From positions 1-64,000 of the forward strand of contig NZ_CALPDE010000011.1 in NCBI RefSeq assembly GCF_943193185.1: DNA of 64,000 bases, written 5' to 3'. The position numbers and the translations under genes are program-made. Positions 36,567-46,145 of the stretch are shown piece by piece (position 1 is the first letter of the stretch; each line of letters starts with the position of its first letter). The stretch is from Lactococcus ileimucosae (GTDB taxonomy: Bacteria > Bacillota > Bacilli > Lactobacillales > Streptococcaceae). The notes beneath the pieces are model-generated. The model did no database searches. It saw nothing but the letters and a program-made list of their open reading frames with translations, and was not told where the DNA came from.

Positions 36567-38552
36567 TTAATCTGCAGCCAAAGCCTCGATTGTATTTAAA
36601 CGTGCAGCACGCGCAGCAGGAGCAAAGCTTGAAAGTAAAGCAATGATAACCGCAATGATAACTGCAAAGATAATATGTCCTAAAGTGATTTGAACAATGT
36701 TTCCACCCACTAAACTATGAAGTGCTTTATTGATAATGCCTTGTCCAGCATAAGCGAGAGCAATAGCAATTCCCGCTGATGCCAATCCAAGAATAACACT
36801 TTCTGCAGTAAACATCCGTGACACATCCTTACGACGACCACCTAAGGCGCGAAGTACACCAATTTCTTTTGTACGTTCAGCAACAGACATATAAGTCGTT
36901 ACAACAATCATAAAGATTGACACAATCAGGCTGATACCAGCGATTGCTGCTAAAACGGTCGAAACGATACCTGTGATGTTTGTAATTGTGTCAAGCATAC
37001 TGCCAATATTAGCTGAAGCGAATACCAGTTTATTATTGTCTTTAATCGCATTGATTTTGTTGCTTACTTCCTTAACATGATCGGTTTCTGTAACTGTAAC
37101 ATAGGCTGTATTTGGCATCGCCTCTACGTTATTTTCTTCAAGCATTGTTTCCAAAGCTTCCACAGAAGTTATCACACCAGAAACTGGAATTTCTTGCAGG
37201 ATACCCGAAATTTCCATCTCTTGTGTAATTGTCACTGGGCTATTATTTTTATCTAAAGTTTGGAAGCTGACTTTCACTGTTTTTCCAATAACTGCATTCC
37301 AGTCCTTGGCTTCATAGGCTTTTGAATCAAATTTCTTCATGTCTGATTCAGAAATAACAATCTGATTTCCTTTAGGTTTTGAACCAGCCTGTAAACTTGA
37401 AGACTGAATCATCGGTGTCCATGACATGATGGTTTGGCTTCTTGCAGTCTGACCACTATAATCTAAACTCACAACGCCTACTTTTGTGATTCCTTCACTT
37501 ACTTCTTTGACATTATCCAAAGCTTTTAATTTGCTGATATTATCTTCTGAGATGCCGAGCATCGCTTGCTGCGCCATCGAAAAAGCTTCGTCATTGTTCT
37601 CTCCTTGATTGTTTATCGGATCACGTTTAACAACGGAGATAATATTAGGATTGGCCAGACTTGTCACCTGATCGTTCATATACTTTGTTGCCCCGGTACC
37701 TAGACCAAGGAAGAAGATAACGGAAAATAGACCTATCGCTGTCCCCAGCGCAATGAGAAGATTTATTTTCCAAGTGTTTGTAAAATGCTTAAAAGCAGTC
37801 TTAACCACATCTCCATACGAGAGTGCTTTGGTCTGGAAAGGCTTTATCTCATGAGGCACAGGATAAGCTGGTTTAGCCCGCTCATCCCCAGTAATCTGAC
37901 CATCTGCCAGCCGAATCGTACGTGTCCCATAATCAGCAACTTCTTGCGAGTGAGTCACGACAATGACTGTTTTACCAGATTGCGCAATTTGACGGAGAAG
38001 TGCCAAAACTTCTTTGGTATTTTGCGAGTCAAGAGCTCCTGTAGGTTCATCTGCAAGAATAATTTCCGGATCACTAGCTAAAGCGCGAGCAATGGCTACA
38101 CGTTGCTTTTGCCCACCCGAAAGTTGAGCTGGCTTTTTCTTACGGTGTTCATAAAGTCCAACTTGTTTGGTCAGCTCAAGTGCACGTTCTATACGTTCTT
38201 TTTCAGACAAACTTGTCATTTTTAAGCTAATCAAAATATTATCAAGAACGCTCAAGTAGTTAATCAAGTTAAAAGATTGGAAAATAAAACCGATGGTATC
38301 ACGGCGGTAGGCATCCATATCTTTTTCTTTTTTCGTCTTTTGTGCCACACCATCAATAATCACATCCCCGTCATATTCTCGGTCAAGGCCACCGATGATA
38401 TTCATCAGCGTTGACTTCCCCCCTCCAGACTCTCCGAGTAGACTCACAAAGTCTCCACGCTCAAACTCGAGATTAATTCCTTTAAGAACGGGGAACTCTT
38501 CTTTGCCTAGAAAATACGATTTTCTAATATTTTTTAATTCTAATACTGGCAT
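36567..38552 (-). CDS. MacB-type ABC transporter (ATPase fused to permease)
   Basis: A 661-residue half-transporter. Residues 1-225 form the ATPase, with Walker A GESGGGKS, signature LSGGQKQR and Walker [12 protein letters not shown]. It is followed by a membrane helix at about 270, a large extracellular domain (about 300-530) and three C-terminal helices of the FtsX/MacB type ([18 protein letters not shown]). Such proteins act in antimicrobial peptide or drug resistance through mechanotransmission rather than bulk transport. It is downstream of a marR gene that probably controls it, and ends at a terminator. Confidence 0.92.
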   Translation of the reverse strand: MPVLELKNIRKSYFLGKEEFPVLKGINLEFERGDFVSLLGESGGGKSTLMNIIGGLDREYDGDVIIDGVAQKTKKEKDMDAYRRDTIGFIFQSFNLINYLSVLDNILISLKMTSLSEKERIERALELTKQVGLYEHRKKKPAQLSGGQKQRVAIARALASDPEIILADEPTGALDSQNTKEVLALLRQIAQSGKTVIVVTHSQEVADYGTRTIRLADGQITGDERAKPAYPVPHEIKPFQTKALSYGDVVKTAFKHFTNTWKINLLIALGTAIGLFSVIFFLGLGTGATKYMNDQVTSLANPNIISVVKRDPINNQGENNDEAFSMAQQAMLGISEDNISKLKALDNVKEVSEGITKVGVVSLDYSGQTARSQTIMSWTPMIQSSSLQAGSKPKGNQIVISESDMKKFDSKAYEAKDWNAVIGKTVKVSFQTLDKNNSPVTITQEMEISGILQEIPVSGVITSVEALETMLEENNVEAMPNTAYVTVTETDHVKEVSNKINAIKDNNKLVFASANIGSMLDTITNITGIVSTVLAAIAGISLIVSIFMIVVTTYMSVAERTKEIGVLRALGGRRKDVSRMFTAESVILGLASAGIAIALAYAGQGIINKALHSLVGGNIVQITLGHIIFAVIIAVIIALLSSFAPAARAARLNTIEALAAD

Positions 38553-38638
38553 AATTTCTTCTTTCTAAAATAAAGATATATCCATTATACCTTAAATATA
38601 TCAAATGAATTTAGGACCTAAGACTGATTTCAATTCTC

Positions 38639-39277
38639 TTAAAAATCGTCCCAATTTTCTGCTCTTTTATTTCGTGGCTGATAAGGGAAGTTCCATGGCT
38701 TGTGTGCCTCTCTCATCTGATGGCACATTTCTTTTCTCATTTTTTCTTCCATTTCTCTTCCCATATGATGTATCATACGCGGATCAAAACTTCCAGGTCG
38801 TATATTTGCAAGGTGAAAATCAAACTCTTCTTCTCCCTTGATGCTTTCTTCTAACTTTTCCAAGATGTGGATCAATGACAGTTGCTCTTCTTTGGTCAAA
38901 TGACCAAAAATCCCTTCCGACAAGTCATCTTGACTTTCCTTATAGTCAACCTGAGCTTGTTTACCTTCTTTTGTCAAGAATACACGACTCACACGCTTGT
39001 CATTTTCATCTGTCACACGTTTGACCAGACCACGTTGTTCTAAACTTTTTACTTGAGCTGTGACACTTGAAGGACGAATATCAAGGAGTTCTGCAATTTC
39101 TGCATTGGTCAATCCATCTGTTTTCCAAAGCTCAACAAGTAAGCCTTGAGCACCCATACGGGGCTTCCTTTCTCCAAGCTGGTTTGACATTCTCTCCCTG
39201 TGCAAAGCCATGATAAGTTGTGGGTTATGTAGTAATTTTGAAAATAGACTGAGTAATTTATTCGTTTCTACTGACAT
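38639..39277 (-). CDS. MarR-family transcriptional regulator
   Basis: A 212-residue winged-helix regulator: GLTNAEIAELLDIRPSSVTA is the recognition helix-turn-helix and DENDKRVSRVFLTKEGKQAQ the wing. The C-terminal tail of about 60 residues is Met/His/Arg rich (MIHHMGREMEEKMRKEMCHQ), longer than the usual 140-150 residue MarR protein, and could bind a metal or ligand. AGAGGAG precedes the start. It lies 86 bases upstream of the MacB-type gene. A palindrome between its promoter and start suggests autorepression and control of the transporter. Confidence 0.9.
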   Translation of the reverse strand: MSVETNKLLSLFSKLLHNPQLIMALHRERMSNQLGERKPRMGAQGLLVELWKTDGLTNAEIAELLDIRPSSVTAQVKSLEQRGLVKRVTDENDKRVSRVFLTKEGKQAQVDYKESQDDLSEGIFGHLTKEEQLSLIHILEKLEESIKGEEEFDFHLANIRPGSFDPRMIHHMGREMEEKMRKEMCHQMREAHKPWNFPYQPRNKRAENWDDF

Positions 39278-39296
39278 ATTTTTCTCCTCTTTTTAT

Positions 39297-39358
39297 TTAG
39301 TTTCTTTTATAAGAAAGCTAACGAAATATATTTTAAAGCATTTATTTCGCTTTGTCAA
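39297..39358 (-). promoter_or_regulatory. marR promoter with palindromic operator
   Basis: TTGACA (39353-39358), 17-base spacer and TAAAAT (39330-39335) on the minus strand, followed by the near-perfect palindrome TTAGCTTTCTTA / TAAAAGAAACTAA (39297-39321) across the expected early transcribed region. This is a standard layout for an autoregulated MarR gene. Confidence 0.7.
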
Positions 39359-39395
39359 CAAAAAAAACTAAAGACTCCTTAAAAGTCATTAGTTC
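39359..39395 (-). terminator. Terminator after cydC
   Basis: On the minus strand AACTAATGACT pairs with AGTCTTTAGTT (one bulge), followed by eight T. It overlaps the end of cydC and abuts the marR promoter. Confidence 0.8.
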
Positions 39396-41097
39396 CTAAA
39401 TCCATCTGATAAAGTTTTCGGAAGTCTTCATCGTTTTGCAGCAGGTGTTGAGGCTGGTCATCCAGTTTGATTTTCCCATTTTCCAAAAAAATGACACGAT
39501 CCATATGTTGCACGCCAAGCAGATGATGAGTGATAAAGATTATGGTCTTGTCTTTCAGTCGTTCAAAGAAAAGACGCAACAGTTGATTTTCAGTAATGGG
39601 ATCAAGAGAAACTGTTGGCTCATCAAGAATAACCATATCTACATCTGAAAGTAAAATACGTGCTAACGCCAAACGCTGCCGTTCCCCTCCTGAAAAACGC
39701 TGTCCCGCTTCGTCCACAAGCTCATCAAGCTGTTCAGGAAGAGAGGCAACCATTTTTTTCAAGCCAACGAGTTCCAAAGCCTTCCAAATTTCTTCATCAC
39801 TCGCATCCAAACGCGCTAAACTAAGATTTGAACGGATACTGGCATTGAAAATATAAGGGCTTTGGTTAATCACACCGATTTTTTCTTCTACATTATTTGC
39901 ATGAGCCGGTTCTACACCTGACAAATCAACACGCCCTTTTTGAGCAATCAAATCCCCTCGAATAAGGCCAGCAAGTGTTGATTTCCCAACACCTGAACGT
40001 CCTAAAACCGCCACATGCTCTCCTTTTTTAATGTGAAAATTTAAGCCTTCAAAAATCTTCTTCTCCCCGAACGAAAAACTCAAATCTGAAATTTGTAAAT
40101 TTGTATCTAAAATTCTTTCTTGACGGACATCTTCTTTGACATTGGGTAAATCATTGAGGCGTTGAACAGAATCACCATAACGCTGTGTCTCCACCACTGC
40201 ATCCGACAAGGGCGCAAAAGCATCAAATAAAGGAAAGGCTGCTAAAGAAACAGCTGCAATATAATTCGGAGCATCTCCTGTTCGCAAGCTTGTGCCGGAC
40301 CAGACAATCAGATAGACAACAAGAAGGGCAAAGATAAGCTGTAAGACAAGATTACGTTTGCGAACATAACTCAATAACTTCTCTTGAATCTGACGCGTTG
40401 CTTTTTCTGAGCTTTGATAATCAAGCAAGAAATCTTCTTTTCTTCCTGATAAAACCCAGTCTTGTAAGCCTAAAACATCATCTGTCAAATCTGAAAAGAG
40501 TTGGTTTCGATAATTTTTCAAGTCCCGATCATATTTGGCAGAAACTTTAAGCGAGATATAAGGTAAAACAATAACCATGAGTCCCAAGAAAAAGGCAACT
40601 GTCAAAGCCAATGCTACCGAGAAAACACCAGAAGAAAGGATAAGAGCGACAGATAGGGAGCCAACAATCATCAAAGGAAAGAGCGTCCGTAAGAATAGAT
40701 CTTGGATGTTGGCAATGTCTTCATTGAGCAAGCCTAAAAGCTCCCCTAACTTATAGCGCTCAGACAAGCCAATAGCTGACCTTTCCAGTCTTAGGTAGAG
40801 CTTGCGGCGCAGGTTGCTGGTTATGCGCAATATCCAGTTGTGCGATGTTAAACGTTCGATATAACGTATGACAGGACGTGAAATACCAAATACACGCACC
40901 ATCAGAACGGGTACATAAATGATTAAAATATTTTCTGGTCGAGTTGCCGACTTTGAAATCACGTAACCTGCTGAAAACATAAGCAGACCGGCACAAAGCA
41001 TCGTTATGGTTCCAAGAACTACTGCTAAAACCATCCCAAAACGATATTTACGTAAAAAAGGGGTAATCCAGTCATTGTTGAAAAGAATCTTTTTCAT
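39379..41097 (-). CDS. cydC: Cytochrome bd assembly ABC transporter subunit CydC
   Basis: A 572-residue half ABC transporter with six membrane helices followed by an ATPase (Walker A GRSGVGKST, signature FSGGERQRLALAR, Walker B MVILDEPTVSLD). With CydD it forms a heterodimer that exports or handles thiols/haem so that cytochrome bd can be assembled. It starts 22 bases after cydD. The terminator after it closes the cyd cluster. Confidence 0.92.
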   Translation of the reverse strand: MKKILFNNDWITPFLRKYRFGMVLAVVLGTITMLCAGLLMFSAGYVISKSATRPENILIIYVPVLMVRVFGISRPVIRYIERLTSHNWILRITSNLRRKLYLRLERSAIGLSERYKLGELLGLLNEDIANIQDLFLRTLFPLMIVGSLSVALILSSGVFSVALALTVAFFLGLMVIVLPYISLKVSAKYDRDLKNYRNQLFSDLTDDVLGLQDWVLSGRKEDFLLDYQSSEKATRQIQEKLLSYVRKRNLVLQLIFALLVVYLIVWSGTSLRTGDAPNYIAAVSLAAFPLFDAFAPLSDAVVETQRYGDSVQRLNDLPNVKEDVRQERILDTNLQISDLSFSFGEKKIFEGLNFHIKKGEHVAVLGRSGVGKSTLAGLIRGDLIAQKGRVDLSGVEPAHANNVEEKIGVINQSPYIFNASIRSNLSLARLDASDEEIWKALELVGLKKMVASLPEQLDELVDEAGQRFSGGERQRLALARILLSDVDMVILDEPTVSLDPITENQLLRLFFERLKDKTIIFITHHLLGVQHMDRVIFLENGKIKLDDQPQHLLQNDEDFRKLYQMDLGTNDF

Positions 41098-41119
41098 TTT
41101 TTCTCCATTGTTTTTACAA

Positions 41120-42835
41120 TTAAGTCATTTTGCCTCTCATTTCACGTAAAAGCTCTTGATAATAAGTGCTGCTAGCTAAGAGCTCCTGATGTGAACCGGC
41201 TGCTTCTAACTTGCCTCCGTTTAAGACGAGAACCACATCCATCTGAGGCAACCAATGTAGGCGGTGCGTAGCTAGAAAGACGAGCTTACCTTCAAAAAGA
41301 GGCAAGATACTTTCTTTGACTTCCAGTTCTGTTTCCACATCTAAATGCGCTGTAGGCTCATCTAGGAAAAGGATATTTCTATCCTTGGACAAGAAAGCCC
41401 GTGCCAAGGCTACCCGCTGCATCTGTCCGCCAGATAATGTCCGTCCTCCTGCACCAATATTTTCCTCTAAACCTACCTCTTCTACCAAGTCTTTTAAACC
41501 TGCCAACTCTGCTGCATGAACAATTTCTTCATCAGAAGCCTTAGGCTGGTAAAAGGCCAAGTTCTCTCGCAAGGAGCCTGCGAAAATGTAAGTATTTTGC
41601 GGAATAAACTGTAGGGACTGGCGGAAATTTTTATCATTAAGCGAGTCCAAGACATGTGTGTCGAGCTGTATCTCTCCAGAACTTGGTTTTAAAAATCCTG
41701 AAAGCAGACTTAAAAGTGTAGATTTTCCTGAACCAGATTCACCCACAATGGCAACTTTTTTGAAGCCTTGGAGGGCTATATTGATATCCCTTACACCGCG
41801 CCCCGTTTCAAAAATCTTGCTCAAGTTGTTCAGAACTAATCGCGAATCTTCACTCCATCGAATAGGTTCTGGCAGAGCTTTCGTTAAATGCTCTTCAGCA
41901 TTTAGGACTTCATTGACACTGGCATATGCGTTTTTTCCATTTAAAGTCGCGTGATAATCTGAAGCAAAATCTCGGAGTGGCAAAAAGTATTCCGGTGCTA
42001 AAATTAAGGCTGCAAGTGCTGGAAATAAAAGGATGGCCCCCTCCATTAAGCGAAGACCTAAAAAAAGAGCTACTGTAGCTACAGATAGGGTAGCAAAGAA
42101 GTCTAAGGCAAATGTGGACAATATAGCCACACGTAAGGTCGCCATTGTTGCCTTACGAAAGCGCTCAGAAGTCTGATAAATTGACTGTGCATAAGTCTTA
42201 GACAATCCAAAGTACTTCAAGGTCGAAATTCCACGAAGCGAGTCCAAGAAGTGATTGGACAAAACTTGAAAACTTTTGTACTGTTTATTCGCTTGACCTT
42301 GTGCAGCATACCCTAATAAAATCATAAAGATAATGGCAAAAGGAAAAGCAATAGCCAACACAAGGGCAGTCTGTCCATCTAAAAAGGCAATAGCCACCAA
42401 TAAGAGAACAGGGATAATCATCATGTTCAAAACTTTGGAAAGAACCAACTTGATGTACGTTTCCACCTCATCAATCCCTGAAATAACTGTTGACGTAAGG
42501 TTGCCCGTCCCCATTTCTCGTGATAAGGCAGGTCCTAGATTAAAAGCCTTTGCAAGAACCTGACTCCGCATATTTGCAGCCAAGCGATAGGAAACTCTGT
42601 CCAACATGTATTGCCGCAAAAAATTAACAAGTTCCCGCCCAAAAAAGCTGAAGAAAAAGCCAACAATATAAGGAAAAACCTGTCTCAATTCTTGCCCCTG
42701 CCAAAGCCCTGTTATCGCTTGAGACAAGAACAAGGCCTGTCCTAAAATACATAAGGCTTGAAGTAAGGCAAGTCCTCCAAGAGCGGGAAGAATCTTACGT
42801 ACTCCTGGAAGAGTAAATAGAGTTCTATCAATCAT
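41120..42835 (-). CDS. cydD: Cytochrome bd assembly ABC transporter subunit CydD
   Basis: A 571-residue partner of CydC: membrane domain at residues about 1-310, then Walker A GESGSGKST, signature LSGGQMQRVALAR and Walker B ILFLDEPTAHLD. As is usual in this family, it has an extended N-terminus and a D-type ATPase loop. It is separated from cydB by about 205 bases that include a terminator for cydAB, so expression of cydDC may depend on readthrough or a promoter in 42836-43002 (not clearly seen). Confidence 0.92.
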   Translation of the reverse strand: MIDRTLFTLPGVRKILPALGGLALLQALCILGQALFLSQAITGLWQGQELRQVFPYIVGFFFSFFGRELVNFLRQYMLDRVSYRLAANMRSQVLAKAFNLGPALSREMGTGNLTSTVISGIDEVETYIKLVLSKVLNMMIIPVLLLVAIAFLDGQTALVLAIAFPFAIIFMILLGYAAQGQANKQYKSFQVLSNHFLDSLRGISTLKYFGLSKTYAQSIYQTSERFRKATMATLRVAILSTFALDFFATLSVATVALFLGLRLMEGAILLFPALAALILAPEYFLPLRDFASDYHATLNGKNAYASVNEVLNAEEHLTKALPEPIRWSEDSRLVLNNLSKIFETGRGVRDINIALQGFKKVAIVGESGSGKSTLLSLLSGFLKPSSGEIQLDTHVLDSLNDKNFRQSLQFIPQNTYIFAGSLRENLAFYQPKASDEEIVHAAELAGLKDLVEEVGLEENIGAGGRTLSGGQMQRVALARAFLSKDRNILFLDEPTAHLDVETELEVKESILPLFEGKLVFLATHRLHWLPQMDVVLVLNGGKLEAAGSHQELLASSTYYQELLREMRGKMT

Positions 42836-43002
42836 TTCAATTACCTATTCTTATTCTTTTGATAACTTTTATTATAGCAAAATATGGGTCTTATACCTTT
42901 GAAACTGCTTATAAATTCTTTATTTTTCAGAAACAAAGCATAAACTCGTGCTTCATCAAAATAAAGAGCCATCAAAGAGTTTCATTACACTTGAAAAAGG
43001 TA

Positions 43003-43032
43003 GAAAAAAGCTCCTTTTAGAAAAGGAACCTT
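43003..43032 (-). terminator. Terminator after cydB
   Basis: On the minus strand GGTTCCTTTTCTAAAAGGAGC folds into a hairpin followed by six T, just past the cydB stop. It splits the cyd cluster into cydAB and cydDC. Confidence 0.8.
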
Positions 43033-43040
43033 AATATCAG

Positions 43041-44036
43041 TTACTCGCTGATGCGCTTTTTGAAAACATGATAAGTCCAAGCCATATAAGCAAGAACAAA
43101 AGGTAAGATTGCCATTGTAATAATGGACATTGTCGTCAAAGTATAGTGTGTTGAGCTTGCATCCTTAATCAGAATACTATAGGCTGGATTTTCAGCAATC
43201 ATTACACGTGGGAATAAGCCTTGGAAAAGCAAAGCAACCAGTGCAAGGAAAGTCAAACCAGACGATAAGAATGCTGCCATCTCACGTTTTTTAGCTACGG
43301 AAAGATGAGCTAAAGCAGTTAACAGAACAATAACTGCCAACAAGACAATAGTCAATACTGCATGTTTTTCAACAAAATCTGTATATAGGGCAAGCAAGAT
43401 TGCGAAGACAACTTCACCTGCATAGAGGACAAAATAAAGTTTATTCGCCCACTCATTTGCACGTTGGCGCATGCTTCCATCTGTTTTCAAAGCAATGTAG
43501 TTCAACCCATGCAAGAAACTCATTAAAGCTACCGCAACGCCACCAACCAGAGAAAGTGGATTGACATAGTTTATGAAATTGGCGTAGACATCACCATGTG
43601 CATCCATTGGAACGCCTTGAATCATACTGGTAAACATCAAGCCAAACAGGAAGGGAATAGCAAAACTTGTCAAACCTAAGATAATTTCCCAAGCACGCTC
43701 CCCTTTTTCAGTCTCACTGCGGTGACGGAACTCAAAAGTCACGCCACGTAAAATCAGACAAACAAGTATTAACAAAAGAATATTGTAGTAACCGGAAAAC
43801 AGGGAGGCATACCAGTAAGGAAAGCTGGCAAACATTGCACCACCAGCTGTCAAAAGCCAAACTTCGTTCATATCCCAGAAAGGACCAATCGTAGCAATGG
43901 CTTGATTGACTTCGCGCTTGTTACGCGCCAAGGTTAAAACACTCATCCCCACACCAAAGTCGAAGCCCTCGAGAAAGAAGAATCCTCCAAAGAGCACTGC
44001 AATTAAAATAAACCAAAATAATTGTAATCCGCTCAT
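43041..44036 (-). CDS. cydB: Cytochrome bd oxidase subunit II
   Basis: A 331-residue membrane protein with eight to nine helices, the second subunit of the quinol oxidase that reduces oxygen to water. The family start MSGLQLFWFILIAVLFGGFF and EGFDFGVGM motif are present, with PFWDMNEVWLLTAGG next. Its start lies two bases after the cydA stop and follows a GGGGGG ribosome site. In fermentative lactic acid bacteria the enzyme works only when external haem is supplied. Confidence 0.95.
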   Translation of the reverse strand: MSGLQLFWFILIAVLFGGFFFLEGFDFGVGMSVLTLARNKREVNQAIATIGPFWDMNEVWLLTAGGAMFASFPYWYASLFSGYYNILLLILVCLILRGVTFEFRHRSETEKGERAWEIILGLTSFAIPFLFGLMFTSMIQGVPMDAHGDVYANFINYVNPLSLVGGVAVALMSFLHGLNYIALKTDGSMRQRANEWANKLYFVLYAGEVVFAILLALYTDFVEKHAVLTIVLLAVIVLLTALAHLSVAKKREMAAFLSSGLTFLALVALLFQGLFPRVMIAENPAYSILIKDASSTHYTLTTMSIITMAILPFVLAYMAWTYHVFKKRISE

Positions 44037-44037
44037 T

Positions 44038-45474
44038 TCAAAGCCCCCCTTCTTGTTCCGTTTTTATCTTTTTCCCACCGAGACTTTCTCTACTAAACGG
44101 GTCTAAATCTACATAAGCAGTTTCTGCCTTATGTGCACTGTTACGCATGATGCGTCGGCTGAAAAGAATCATAATCGCACCCAGAACGCAGAACAGTACA
44201 AAGTAAACAATATTTGAGAAAAGCAAACTTCCTGCTGAAACATTCGGTGAAACAGATTCTTTAATCGTAAAGAGTCCATAGACTGTCCAAGGGTAGCGTC
44301 CAAGCTCAGTAACCAACCAGCCACAAGTCATGGCTACAAATGGAAGGAACATTGACCAACCATAAAGGCGCATCATTCCTGGTTTTTCAAACATCCAAGG
44401 TTTCTTGCGACGTGTCCAGAAGAGACCGAGAGCTGAGATAAGGATAAAGTACATGCTCAAACCGGCCATGATACGGAATGTATAGAAGAGAACAGTAACT
44501 GGTGGGTAGTAATTCTGATGATCGCCATATTTGGCTTCCAGTTCCTTGTTGATTTGATTCATCCCTTCCACTGAACCTGAAGGACGGTGATATGTCAAGA
44601 TTGACAGCATGTAAGGAATGCGTATACCAAAGACCGATTTGTGCTCGGCTTCGTTAAAGAAAGCGACCATATCCCAAGCTGCTGGATCCTCTGTCGTTTC
44701 ATAAACACCTTCTGTCGCTGAGAATTTCATCGGCTGAGAGTTTCTAACCTCCAACATTTGTTGGTCACCGGCAACAAAATTGCCCAGTGCACCGATTAGA
44801 GCGACCCAAAGTCCTAAACGTAAAACTGGTTTAAATAAATCCACTTCTCGCTTTTTCAAGATCTGGAACGCTGAGATACCTGCGACTGCAAAACCACCTG
44901 TTAGAAAAGCCCCTGTGATAATATGTGTAAATTCCAACATCGTTTGTGGATTAGTCAATAAGGCTGAAAAACTCGTCAAAGTTGCACGCCCATCAATAAC
45001 TTCATATCCCACTGGATTTTGCATGAAACTATTAGCTGCAAGAATCCAAAGTGATGAAATCCACGTTCCCACCATTACCAAGCCAAGTGTAGTTAAATGG
45101 AGTTTTTTACCTAGGCGATCCCAGCCAAACATCCAGACACCTAAAAAGGTTGATTCCATGAAGAAAGCCAGCAAGGCTTCAACGGCAAGTGGTGCACCAA
45201 AGATATCTCCAACAAAACGAGAATAGTCCGACCAGTTCATCCCAAACTGGAATTCTTGGATAATTCCTGTAACAACACCTACGGCAAAAGACAATAGCAT
45301 GATTGTACCAAAGAACTTGGTACGCGTTTTCCACTTCTCATCGCCCGTCTTAACATACACTGCCTCCATAATAAAAGTCATCGCTGTTAACCCAATAGAG
45401 AGGGGAACGAAGAAAAAATGGAAGATTGTGGTCATGCCAAACTGAAAACGTGCGAGAGTTTCAATTGTAAACAT
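44038..45474 (-). CDS. cydA: Cytochrome bd oxidase subunit I
   Basis: A 478-residue haem-binding subunit. The start MFTIETLARFQFGMTTIFHF at 45474 follows AGGAGG; an in-frame start at 45510 lacks this. Haem ligands expected in the family are visible as the His in FQFGMTTIFHFFFVP (His 19 type), the EFTHIITGAFLTGG segment and Met in the later loop. The Q-loop GRYPWTVYGLFTIKESVSPN is of the short type found in Firmicutes. The upstream region has a TATAAT box; a CcpA-like site (TGAAAGCGGATAGA) near 45570 is possible. Confidence 0.95.
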   Translation of the reverse strand: MFTIETLARFQFGMTTIFHFFFVPLSIGLTAMTFIMEAVYVKTGDEKWKTRTKFFGTIMLLSFAVGVVTGIIQEFQFGMNWSDYSRFVGDIFGAPLAVEALLAFFMESTFLGVWMFGWDRLGKKLHLTTLGLVMVGTWISSLWILAANSFMQNPVGYEVIDGRATLTSFSALLTNPQTMLEFTHIITGAFLTGGFAVAGISAFQILKKREVDLFKPVLRLGLWVALIGALGNFVAGDQQMLEVRNSQPMKFSATEGVYETTEDPAAWDMVAFFNEAEHKSVFGIRIPYMLSILTYHRPSGSVEGMNQINKELEAKYGDHQNYYPPVTVLFYTFRIMAGLSMYFILISALGLFWTRRKKPWMFEKPGMMRLYGWSMFLPFVAMTCGWLVTELGRYPWTVYGLFTIKESVSPNVSAGSLLFSNIVYFVLFCVLGAIMILFSRRIMRNSAHKAETAYVDLDPFSRESLGGKKIKTEQEGGL

Positions 45475-45791
45475 AAAGCCTCCTATTGCTCGAAAAAAAG
45501 TAAAAAGCACACAATTCCCGAGACTAACAAAAATTAAATTATAACTTATTTTAACATTATGAAAGCGGATAGAAAAGAAATTTGTTTCTAAATTTAAGTT
45601 TCGGAAAGATTACAATTCTATGTCACCCTCTAGTACCCTTCAGTTCTTGGCCTTCTTTTTAACTTCAACTCAAAATACTAAACACCTGCATCTTATCCCC
45701 CACTATCACAAAAATTATGTAAATAGAAACAAAAATTCCGATAGGATTTTTATAAATGTTATTAATCAAGTTAGTGGATGCATCAAAATAG

Positions 45792-46124
45792 AGCAGATAT
45801 TCAAATAAAATCGCCAATGCTCCCCTCATAACATTTTTCTTAATCTTCTGGGTTACAGAAGTACCATTCACCCTTGCTACTTTCGCTGGTATTCTCAGCT
45901 TCTTTACTTCTTTGCTAATGGGCTCCTTCTCTTTCATACAAACATTAATTTGGGACGATCCTGTTGATGGATTTCCCACTCTGGTTATCCTTGTTCTACT
46001 ACTTGATGGTCTACAACTGCTGCCCCTTGAGATTATTGGAAAATATATCGCCAAAATTTTCCTTGAAATCAAGAAATGCCCTAACTATATCGCCAAGGAA
46101 AGCAACATAAAAAGCCTCATATGA
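45792..46124 (+). pseudogene. C-terminal fragment of a GT2 glycosyltransferase
   Basis: About 110 codons without a start. Two membrane helices (LITFFLIFWVTEVPFTLATF region; PTLVILVLLLDGLQLLPLEI) are followed by IIGKYIAKIFLEIKKCPNYI and AKES. This is the characteristic end of polyprenyl-phosphate glycosyltransferases of the CsbB/GtrB type (IIGEY-x-GRI-x-EVK-x-RP-x-YI). The catalytic DxD domain is gone. The reading before 45792 is broken by a TAG. A relic of a lost wall or capsule modification gene. Confidence 0.65.
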
Positions 46125-46144
46125 GAGCTCTTTATGTTACTTTC
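46097..46144. terminator. Convergent hairpin between GT2 relic and pullulanase gene
   Basis: GAAAGCAACATAAA (from 46099) pairs with TTTATGTTACTTTC (to 46144) around a palindromic loop. It can serve transcripts from both sides; it lies directly after the GH13 stop at 46146. Confidence 0.65.
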
Positions 46145-46145
46145 T

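Noticed and set aside
45665-46072. A 135-codon minus-strand frame between cydA and the pullulanase gene
   Set aside because: It is antisense to the recognisable GT2 fragment on the plus strand and shows no coherent domain.
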